A DNA stretch of 5,142 nucleotides from an uncultured Bacteroides sp. (GTDB lineage Bacteria > Bacteroidota > Bacteroidia > Bacteroidales > Bacteroidaceae), in assembly GCF_905207245.1 (NCBI RefSeq), contig NZ_CAJLKP010000156.1, positions 1 to 5,142 of the forward strand, read 5' to 3'. The translations under genes were made by a program, and so were the position numbers. The notes beneath the pieces are model-generated. The model saw only the letters and a list, made by a program, of their open reading frames with translations. It had not been told where the DNA came from and ran no database searches. Positions 1 through 5,142 of the stretch are shown here, one piece after another. The first letter of the stretch is position 1, and each line of letters begins with the position of its first letter.

Positions 1-109
1 TACAAGCTACGAGTGACAAGTGCCTTTCGGTGTGATAGCCGGGCGAATAATTATTTGCCCACGAGTACAGCGCAGCAACTCGTAACTCGTAGCTTGTAGC
101 TCGTAACTT
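1..109. repeat. Symmetric intergenic element of degenerate 7-bp repeats, cut by the left window edge
   Basis: The right arm (77-104) is four tandem heptads of the form A(A/G)CT(C/T)GT: AACTCGT, AACTCGT, AGCTTGT, AGCTCGT, then a partial AACTT. The left arm (2-22) carries the same unit in reverse complement: ACAAGCT, ACGAGTG, ACAAGTG. Bases 1-14 are a perfect reverse complement of 85-98, and pairing extends to 1-21 against 78-98 with 19 of 21 positions matched (mismatches at 15/84 and 18/81). A further ACGAGTA unit lies at 61-67, and a near-palindrome sits in the centre (41-60). The element begins 17 nt beyond the bioD stop and holds no plausible gene. I believe similar heptad runs occur between genes in Bacteroides genomes, but I cannot confirm a named family. 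It could be a dispersed repeat, a bidirectional transcript end or an RNA-stabilising structure. The repeat itself is directly visible; its function is unknown. Confidence 0.75.
41..60. repeat. 20-bp near-perfect palindrome in the core of the repeat element
   Basis: GGGC at 41-44 pairs with GCCC at 57-60, and AATAA (46-50) pairs with TTATT (51-55). Only 45/56 (G against T) breaks the symmetry. As plus-strand RNA this is a G-U wobble, so all positions pair; as minus-strand RNA (the bioD sense) it is a C/A mismatch. With no unpaired loop bases, a real hairpin would open the central AU pairs. No U-tract follows on either strand, so it is not a textbook intrinsic terminator. It could be a cruciform or a dimeric protein site. 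Confidence 0.6.
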
Positions 110-133
110 AATTTAGCGCGGAGCACTAAATTA
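109..133 (-). terminator. Stem-loop spanning the bioD stop codon; possible transcript end or 3' stabiliser
   Basis: TAATTTAG (109-116) is the exact reverse complement of CTAAATTA (126-133), giving an 8-bp stem around a 9-nt segment. Inside it two more pairs (118-124, 119-123) can form around a GGA loop after one mismatch. The bioD stop TAG (126-128) lies in the stem. On the minus strand the hairpin is followed by AAGTTACG, not a run of T, and the stem is AT-rich apart from its apex, so it does not fit the classical intrinsic terminator well. The position at the end of the operon makes a termination or 3'-end protection role reasonable but unproven. Confidence 0.35.
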
Positions 134-773
134 TCATTTCCGGCACCACCATAAACTTTGTCCCGGGAAAATATTTATCCATATACCGGCGGATATACTG
201 CATCGTATCCTCCTGTATCGTAGTATCTTCTACGGTGGGATACAGATTATATAACACAGTATCCAATTGTATTCCCCTGTTCCGTATCGCCTCAAAACTT
301 AATAAAGTGTGATTGATGCTTCCCAGTTTTCCCGAAGTGACAAAAACAAGTGGATATTTCTTCTCCGCAACGTAATCAATCGTCAGATAATCCTCGGTAA
401 GCGGCACCATCAGTCCGCCTGCCCCTTCCACGAGTACTGCATCGTAGCGGCGTGCAAGCTCCTGCGTGGCGCGTTCTATCTTTCCAAAATCAATCGGTCG
501 GTTATCTATCCGGGCTGCCAGGTGGGGAGAACAAGGATAAGAGAATATTTCCGGCATGGTCAGTCCTTCTCGGTCTTCCTCCGTCATGCCGATGCCCATG
601 AGCTGCCGGTGCAGGTCTATATCCTCAGAATGCCCTGTGTTGCCTGTCTGGATGAATTTCTGTGTGATGACACGTTTACCGCTACGAATCAGTTCACAAG
701 CAAAGAAAGCGGTGCAATAAGACTTTCCGGCATCCGTATCGATGCCACTGATAAAATAAATGTTATTTTCCAT
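126..773 (-). CDS. bioD: Dethiobiotin synthetase BioD
   Basis: BioD is a cytosolic ATP-dependent carboxylase that closes the ureido ring of 7,8-diaminopelargonate (DAPA) with CO2 to give dethiobiotin. The 215-residue product fits the family (E. coli about 224). Visible motifs are a P-loop GIDTDAGKS at residues 10-18 (E. coli GTDTEVGKT), a substrate lysine in QKFIQTG (K39), SPHLAA at 82-87, VEGAGGLMVPL at 115-125, the GKLGSINH segment at 148-155 and an asparagine at 176 likely used for adenine binding. The frame is open from an ATG at 800, but that start would add nine residues (MHERKTNRT) overlapping bioC. The ATG at 773 puts the N-terminus level with E. coli BioD and lies four nucleotides after the bioC stop, so I chose it. 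The C-terminus is slightly shorter than in E. coli. It is the last gene of the operon and probably depends on translation reaching it from bioC. Confidence 0.95.
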   Translation of the reverse strand: MENNIYFISGIDTDAGKSYCTAFFACELIRSGKRVITQKFIQTGNTGHSEDIDLHRQLMGIGMTEEDREGLTMPEIFSYPCSPHLAARIDNRPIDFGKIERATQELARRYDAVLVEGAGGLMVPLTEDYLTIDYVAEKKYPLVFVTSGKLGSINHTLLSFEAIRNRGIQLDTVLYNLYPTVEDTTIQEDTMQYIRRYMDKYFPGTKFMVVPEMII

Positions 774-777
774 TGTT

Positions 778-1527
778 CTATTTGTTTTTCTTTCGTGCAA
801 TCATATAAATGGGATGATACGTTAGGCTAACGTTACCGTCCTCCTGACCGAATTGCCCGGTATATCCGTTGCAGAATGCCTGCAAGCGTCCGCGCGTCCA
901 TATTTTCTTTTCTGTGCCCGTCACTCCGGTTTGTTTCAGATGTTGAAGAACCTGGAGAGGGGTAGCAAAGGGGAGGGGTACTATCTCTTCTTCTGCATAT
1001 ACGGTTTCGAAATGAGGACTGAGCAACTCATTCAGTCCTTCTATCGGAAGATAATCGAGTCCGTGTCCTGTCAATGCACGTATCTCCCGCATATTTTCAG
1101 CCCCGAAGGTGCTAAAGGCAAGGTAACCGCCATCTGCCAGGAAGCTGTGGCAACGGGCAAAGAATTTTTTCGGATTATTAAACCATTGCAGGGTGGAGCA
1201 TGAAGTGATTAAGTCCGTTTTCTCTGGAAATTCCAGTATTTCGGCGTCACCGGGCATGAAGTGCACGGCATCTTGCAGAAGCAAATCAGTCAGGCATTCC
1301 TTCATTTCCGGGCATAGGTCGTTCAACAGCAATGTTTCTGGTTGGAGCTGGTGCAGCAATATTCTGGAGTAGCTACCGGTACCGCATCCGAACTCCACAA
1401 TGTGGTGGAAGGGTGCATCGGGCAATAGGCGCATCATCTTCTCGGCTACTTGCTGTTGTACCCGTGCTTCGTGTGAGTATGTATCCCGTGCACGGGCAAA
1501 GCGTTCGGCTATCAGTCGTTTATCCAT
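778..1527 (-). CDS. bioC: Malonyl-ACP O-methyltransferase BioC
   Basis: BioC is an S-adenosylmethionine-dependent methyltransferase. It methylates the free carboxyl of malonyl-ACP (or malonyl-CoA) so that the fatty acid synthase accepts it as a primer, starting pimeloyl synthesis. The 249-residue protein matches the usual length. The N-terminal segment DKRLIAERFARARDTY is typical of BioC. The SAM-binding motif I is VEFGCGTGSYS at 44-54, the acidic residue ending strand 2 is D70 in LLLND, GDAE follows at 93-96, and SCSTLQWF at 109-116 matches the BioC SNxxLQW-type segment. The ATG at 1527 overlaps the end of bioG by 16 nt in another frame, with GGAAAAGG just upstream. The product acts first in the pathway and BioG, its direct partner, is encoded immediately upstream. 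Confidence 0.95.
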   Translation of the reverse strand: MDKRLIAERFARARDTYSHEARVQQQVAEKMMRLLPDAPFHHIVEFGCGTGSYSRILLHQLQPETLLLNDLCPEMKECLTDLLLQDAVHFMPGDAEILEFPEKTDLITSCSTLQWFNNPKKFFARCHSFLADGGYLAFSTFGAENMREIRALTGHGLDYLPIEGLNELLSPHFETVYAEEEIVPLPFATPLQVLQHLKQTGVTGTEKKIWTRGRLQAFCNGYTGQFGQEDGNVSLTYHPIYMIARKKNK

Positions 1528-2231
1528 ACCTTTTCCAGATAGGTTTCAAATAGTTCTTGGGCGTAATGTGCCGTTTCTATTCTGATGACGATATGCGCTT
1601 CAGCCATAAAAGGTGTGCTTTTCTCATCACGTGTCCATGCCTTTTTTTGGTTTTCGGATGGGATGATGCGGTCTTCTGTGGCTATGACGGATGTGCACCA
1701 GTCGAAAGGATAGGCGGGTCCGGTGGTATAAGCTGTTTCGATGGCAGTCAATTCTTCCCGCAGCTCCTCCAGTGGTCTGTGCGGAGTGATGGCAAGGAAC
1801 TTCCTGAATGCTGCACTGTCCGCACACATGCGGCGGAGGAATTTGTGCAAGGATGCATCCGTCAGTCCTTCCAGTGTACCGTGATAAATGGCAGGTGGTA
1901 TGCCACGTTCTTCATCAATGGGAAACGGCGTACCGTTGATGGCGATTGTTTTTCCGAGAGGCAACCGGCTGTTTTCCGAAGTTTCACCTGCTATTACTTT
2001 CCCTAATACTTGCGATGCCGCCCAAACTCCCATCGACCAGCCCACAACATTCACCTCTTCATAATCCTTCAATACTTGCGAATCGAATGACAGATTACGG
2101 TAGTCATAGCAAATCATAAAGTCGCTGTTTGCGGGGCGATAATCCTTAAACGGAGTCTCATCGGCTCCCCATCCGGCAAAGAACAATAATAGCCGGGAAT
2201 GTCTTTCTTGTATAATGAATTTTTGTATCAT
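1512..2231 (-). CDS. bioG: Pimeloyl-ACP methyl ester esterase BioG (DUF452-type alpha/beta hydrolase)
   Basis: BioG removes the methyl group that BioC added, releasing pimeloyl-ACP and stopping further elongation; it replaces E. coli BioH. The 239-residue protein has the BioG hallmarks: FAGWG at 18-22, CYDYRNL at 41-47 and a nucleophile elbow GWSMGVW at 64-70 with S66 as the likely catalytic serine. Candidate triad partners are D187 (ATEDRIIP) and H222 (ETAHYAQELF), assigned by position and motif. It is somewhat longer than Haemophilus-type BioG (about 215). The start ATG at 2231 is one nucleotide past the bioF stop (TGATATG), which implies translational coupling. Its 3' end overlaps bioC. 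The alternative, a general esterase, is unlikely given these motifs and this neighbourhood. Confidence 0.93.
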   Translation of the reverse strand: MIQKFIIQERHSRLLLFFAGWGADETPFKDYRPANSDFMICYDYRNLSFDSQVLKDYEEVNVVGWSMGVWAASQVLGKVIAGETSENSRLPLGKTIAINGTPFPIDEERGIPPAIYHGTLEGLTDASLHKFLRRMCADSAAFRKFLAITPHRPLEELREELTAIETAYTTGPAYPFDWCTSVIATEDRIIPSENQKKAWTRDEKSTPFMAEAHIVIRIETAHYAQELFETYLEKVWIND

Positions 2232-2232
2232 A

Positions 2233-3387
2233 TCATTGTATATACTTTATCAATTCTCTGATTTCTTCCTCTGTAATTTCCGCTGTCAGCGAGAAACGAA
2301 TGCGTGATGTGCCTTCCGGAACGGTAGGTGGCCTTACGGGCAGGGCGTAGAAACCATGCCGTTGCAGAACTTCCGCCCTCAAAATGGTCTCAGAACTTGT
2401 TCCTACAATCATTGGTACTATACAGCTTGCACTTGGACAATCATAACCCTTCTCCTTTAAGGTGTTGCGAAGAATATTGCTAATATTTTTCAGATGTATT
2501 CTTCGCTCCTTTAATCCGGCTAGTCTCCGCACAATGAACAAAGTCCATGCTATGTTTATCGGCGGAAGGGCTGTTGTAAATATTAATGTCCGCATCCGGT
2601 TCACCAGATATTCCCTTATGGTGCGTCGGCATACGATGTAAGCCCCGGCAGATGCAGCGGCTTTGCCGAAAGTTCCTACCAAGAAATCAATCTCTCGGAT
2701 GCACCCGGTTTCTTCTGCATAACCCAAACCTTGCTCTCCCCGTACCCCGAAAGCATGTGCTTCATCCACATAAAGCAATACATTGTCATACGTCTGTTTC
2801 AGTCGCACCAGTTCCTTTAGGTCTGCTACATCTCCATCCATGCTGAAAATGCTTTCAGTAACGATGATTATTTGCCTGTAAGCGGCATGATTTTCGGCCA
2901 GCAGACGTTCCAGTTGCTTCATGTCGTTGTGGCGGTAGCGGATGCACCGTGCTGCCGAAAGGCGGATGCCGTCAATCAGGCTTGCGTGTACCAGTTTATC
3001 CGCCAGTATCAGAGTTTGCACATCGCTCACCGCAGGCAGAATGCCTGTGTTGGCATGATAACCACTATTGAACACCAATGCGGCTTCTGTTCCGAACAAC
3101 TGTGTAAGTGTCTGTTCCAGTTCCTCGTAGATAGTGAAGTTGCCTGTCAGCAGCCGTGATGATGAAGATGTGGGCAGAAAGTTATCTGCCGTCAGCTCTT
3201 GCAGAAATTCTTCGCGCAGTTTCCGGTCGGCTGCCAGTCCCAGATAGTCATTTGAAGAGAGATTCAGCATCCGCCGTCCGTTTGCAATAACATCCCGCCC
3301 TTCATGTGTCAGGGCAGGTAGGGTTCGCAGGTTGCTGCGTTCTTTCAGTGCCTGCAACTCCTGTTGCATTTGCTCTATTACATTCAT
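2233..3387 (-). CDS. bioF: 8-amino-7-oxononanoate synthase BioF
   Basis: BioF is a PLP-dependent enzyme of the alpha-oxoamine synthase family. It condenses pimeloyl-ACP (or pimeloyl-CoA) with L-alanine to 8-amino-7-oxononanoate (KAPA) with loss of CO2. The 384-residue product matches E. coli BioF (384). Motifs in order: LNLSSNDYLGLA at 41-52, SSRLLTGN at 76-83, NSGYHANTG at 107-115, H134 in DKLVHASLIDG, TESIFSMDGD at 177-186, the cofactor-binding YVDEAHAFG at 206-214 (D208, H211) and the PLP lysine K242 in GTFGKAAASAGAY. RPPTVPEGTSRIRFSL near the C-terminus is also typical. KBL and serine palmitoyltransferase are related, but gene context decides for BioF. It follows the fusion gene after a 74-nt spacer and is nearly contiguous with bioG. 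Confidence 0.96.
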   Translation of the reverse strand: MNVIEQMQQELQALKERSNLRTLPALTHEGRDVIANGRRMLNLSSNDYLGLAADRKLREEFLQELTADNFLPTSSSSRLLTGNFTIYEELEQTLTQLFGTEAALVFNSGYHANTGILPAVSDVQTLILADKLVHASLIDGIRLSAARCIRYRHNDMKQLERLLAENHAAYRQIIIVTESIFSMDGDVADLKELVRLKQTYDNVLLYVDEAHAFGVRGEQGLGYAEETGCIREIDFLVGTFGKAAASAGAYIVCRRTIREYLVNRMRTLIFTTALPPINIAWTLFIVRRLAGLKERRIHLKNISNILRNTLKEKGYDCPSASCIVPMIVGTSSETILRAEVLQRHGFYALPVRPPTVPEGTSRIRFSLTAEITEEEIRELIKYIQ

Positions 3388-3461
3388 AAGCAGATAATCA
3401 TATTTGTTCTTTGAGCGTTAATAACGCCGATTTTCCCTTTTAATTATTAATTCTTTAATTT
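3388..3461 (-). other. AT-rich spacer between bioB-bioA and bioF with a 13-bp palindrome
   Basis: This is the only sizeable gap inside the operon. It contains a perfect palindrome with 6-bp arms, GCGTTA and TAACGC around one base (3415-3427), and AT-rich self-complementary stretches such as TTAAT-T-ATTAA (3440-3450). A five-codon reading frame (ATG at 3401) has a stop that overlaps the bioF ATG as ATGA. I looked for the Bacteroides promoter pattern (TTTG near -33, TAnnTTTG near -7) on the minus strand and did not find it. No GC-rich terminator stem is present. The spacer may serve as an AT-rich translation initiation region for bioF, as is common in Bacteroides; a regulatory role of the palindrome is only a possibility. 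Confidence 0.5.
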
Positions 3462-5142
3462 TTAATTTGCCTGCCACAATATCTTCAATAAACTGCTTGT
3501 CAGCTTCGTCAATTGTTCCGGCTCTATGATAAATGGTGGCATGATGTACACCAGTTTACCGAACGGGCGCACCCAGATGCCTTCTTCCACAAACCGGTGC
3601 TGCATCCATGCCATGTCCACCGGGTCCTGCACTTCAATTACTCCGATGGCGCCCAGCACCCGTACATCCACCACTTGTGGCAAGTTTAATGCCGGTTCCA
3701 GCTCGCGCCATAATTGTTCTTCGATGCGGTTCACTTTTCCCTGCCAGTCATATTCCGGTGAAGTCAGCAACCTTATGGATGCGCATGCTACCGCACATGC
3801 CAGTGGGTTTCCCATAAATGTAGGGCCGTGCATGAAAGCTCCCGGTGCGTGATTGGATATTGTGTCTGCCACTTCATTTGTTGTCAGTACGGCGGAGAGA
3901 GTCATATATCCTCCCGTCAGCGATTTTCCTATGCACATGATGTCCGGTTCCACTCCTGCATGTTCCCAGGCAAACATCTTACCCGTGCGTCCGAAGCCTG
4001 TGGCGATTTCATCAAAAATCAGCAAAATGTTGTATTCTTTGCATATCCGCGCAGCTTCACGCAGGAATTGCGGGTGGTAGAACCACATTCCGCCTGCACC
4101 CTGCACGATGGGTTCAATGATAAGCGCAGCCAGTTCTTCATGATGTTTCTCTACGATGTCCAGCAGTTCCAGTGCATCGTCTGCATCCCACTCTCCATCG
4201 AAGCGGGAGCGGGGACGGGATGAGAAATAGCGTACCGGCAATGCCGAACCGAACAGCGAGTGCATCCCCGTCACCGGGTCGCATACTGACATTGCGTTCC
4301 AGGTATCTCCATGATACCCGCGCCGGACCGTTACAAAATTACTTTTCTTTGCCAGGTGCGCCTGTTCCGGAGCCGACTGACTTTTGGCATACCAATATTG
4401 TACCGCCATTTTCATAGCCACTTCCACCGCCACCGAACCGGAGTCTGCATAAAATATCTTTTGCATGGATGGCGGCACTAGTGGCAACAGTAGTTTGCCC
4501 AGTTCTATCGCCGGGTCATGCGTCAGACCGCCGAACATGACGTGGGATATCTTGCCGATTTGTTCCTGTAAGGCTGCATTCAGCACCGGATTATTATATC
4601 CATGCACCATGCACCACCAGGACGACATACCCTCTATGAGCACCTTTCCGTTTTCCAATGTAATGGTTGCTCCGTCTCCCCGTTTCACTTTATATACTGG
4701 GAGAGGATTGGTGGTCGAAGTATAGGGATGCCACAGATGTTCCTTGTCAAACTGTGAATCACTGAAATGATATCCTGCTTCTTCTATCAGAGCTTTATCC
4801 TCGGAAACCTTTGAGCCGAGTGTTGTCAGCAAATCTCCCACGATGGCGGAATTGATGCCGATATACAGGGATTTCTTCACAGCTTCTTTCGTCAGTTGTG
4901 AACGTCCTCCGGCAAAGCGCAGATAGGCTGTAGGGTTGATGAAGCGGAACAAGGCGATGGTGGTCAGCACTTCTTCTTCCGTCAGCACTGCTTGGCCTTC
5001 CAGGGGTGTTCCCGGAATGGGTTGTAATAGGTTTAGGGGTATGGATGATACTTCCAAATCCCTCAGTGTAAAAGCAAATTCAATCCGTTGTGATGCCGTT
5101 TCGCCCATACCGATGATACCCCCACAGCAAATATCCATGCCT
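3462..5142 (-). CDS. bioAB: Bifunctional biotin synthase / DAPA aminotransferase BioB-BioA fusion (N-terminus outside the window)
   Basis: One uninterrupted frame joins the C-terminal part of BioB to a complete BioA. Residues are counted from the Met codon at 5138, which is internal: a Gly codon precedes it and the segment aligns with E. coli BioB IKVCSGGIVGLGE. BioB (radical SAM, dethiobiotin to biotin) covers about 1-125. C4 matches the [2Fe-2S] ligand C188 and R74 in YLRFAGGR matches R260; roughly 185 N-terminal residues with the CxxxCxxC site lie off the edge. BioA (PLP enzyme, KAPA to DAPA with SAM as amino donor) covers about 130-558, equal in length to E. coli BioA (429). It shows HPYTS (Y139), MSSWW (171-175), DSGSVAVE (232-239), GYHGD (274-278), E342, DEIATGFGRTG (D376), the PLP lysine K405 in GKSLTGG, HGPTFMGNP and RPFGK (R524). 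No Met codon lies between residues 12 and 170, so BioA has no ATG start of its own. The same fusion is known from Bacteroides annotations, as I recall. Confidence 0.95.
   Translation of the reverse strand, partial: GMDICCGGIIGMGETASQRIEFAFTLRDLEVSSIPLNLLQPIPGTPLEGQAVLTEEEVLTTIALFRFINPTAYLRFAGGRSQLTKEAVKKSLYIGINSAIVGDLLTTLGSKVSEDKALIEEAGYHFSDSQFDKEHLWHPYTSTTNPLPVYKVKRGDGATITLENGKVLIEGMSSWWCMVHGYNNPVLNAALQEQIGKISHVMFGGLTHDPAIELGKLLLPLVPPSMQKIFYADSGSVAVEVAMKMAVQYWYAKSQSAPEQAHLAKKSNFVTVRRGYHGDTWNAMSVCDPVTGMHSLFGSALPVRYFSSRPRSRFDGEWDADDALELLDIVEKHHEELAALIIEPIVQGAGGMWFYHPQFLREAARICKEYNILLIFDEIATGFGRTGKMFAWEHAGVEPDIMCIGKSLTGGYMTLSAVLTTNEVADTISNHAPGAFMHGPTFMGNPLACAVACASIRLLTSPEYDWQGKVNRIEEQLWRELEPALNLPQVVDVRVLGAIGVIEVQDPVDMAWMQHRFVEEGIWVRPFGKLVYIMPPFIIEPEQLTKLTSSLLKILWQAN

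Noticed and set aside
1..125. CRISPR array, tRNA or attachment site at the left end
   Set aside because: The 7-bp units are contiguous and inverted rather than spaced direct repeats, no cloverleaf can be drawn and there is no integrase or tRNA nearby.
774..800. An upstream ATG at 800 that would extend BioD by nine residues (MHERKTNRT)
   Set aside because: The added residues fall inside bioC, have no counterpart in BioD proteins, and the ATG at 773 places the P-loop at the usual distance from the N-terminus.
309..830. A 173-residue open frame on the plus strand opposite bioD
   Set aside because: It is a shadow of bioD and the bioC end, with no recognisable motif and no promoter or ribosome binding site. 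The same holds for the other plus-strand frames opposite bioC, bioG, bioF and bioA.
1627..1827. A 66-residue minus-strand frame inside bioG
   Set aside because: It lies wholly within bioG in another frame and has no family features; bioG itself has full BioG motifs.
3388..3475. A possible Bacteroides-type promoter in the AT-rich spacer, on either strand
   Set aside because: TTTG-like words occur on the plus strand, but none pairs with a TAnnTTTG element at the right spacing, and the minus strand lacks the pattern.
5136..5138. The ATG at 5138 as the start of the aminotransferase gene
   Set aside because: The frame continues upstream with a Gly codon, and the residues around this Met align with the middle of BioB, so the true start is outside the window.

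Overview
The window is an anaerobe-type biotin biosynthesis operon. All genes are read right to left on the minus strand: bioB-bioA fusion (cut by the right edge), bioF, bioG, bioC, bioD. The gene order, the BioB-BioA fusion, the use of BioG rather than BioH, weak purine-rich ribosome binding sites and AT-rich spacers all point to Bacteroidota, most likely Bacteroides or a close relative. This assignment rests on remembered family knowledge, not on a search.

Layout from transcription start to end (high to low coordinates). 5142-3462: C-terminal part of biotin synthase BioB joined in frame to a full-length DAPA aminotransferase BioA. 3461-3388: 74-nt AT-rich spacer with a small palindrome, the only real gap in the operon. 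3387-2233: BioF. 2231-1512: BioG, one nucleotide after the bioF stop. 1527-778: BioC, overlapping bioG by 16 nt. 773-126: BioD, four nucleotides after the bioC stop. 125-1: non-coding, with a hairpin across the bioD stop codon and then a symmetric element made of degenerate 7-bp repeats around a near-palindromic core. That element runs off the left edge.

The genes encode the whole pathway. BioC methylates malonyl-ACP so that fatty acid synthesis can extend it to pimeloyl-ACP methyl ester. BioG removes the methyl group. BioF condenses pimeloyl-ACP with alanine to KAPA. The BioA domain transaminates KAPA to DAPA. BioD closes the ureido ring to dethiobiotin, and the BioB domain inserts sulfur to give biotin. 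The operon promoter and any BirA/BioR-type operator would lie beyond the right edge and cannot be judged here.

The coding part is a recognisable pathway, and I see no sign of an undescribed protein system. The points most worth a second look are the fusion of two non-consecutive pathway steps into one chain with no internal start for BioA, and the structured repeat element directly after bioD.
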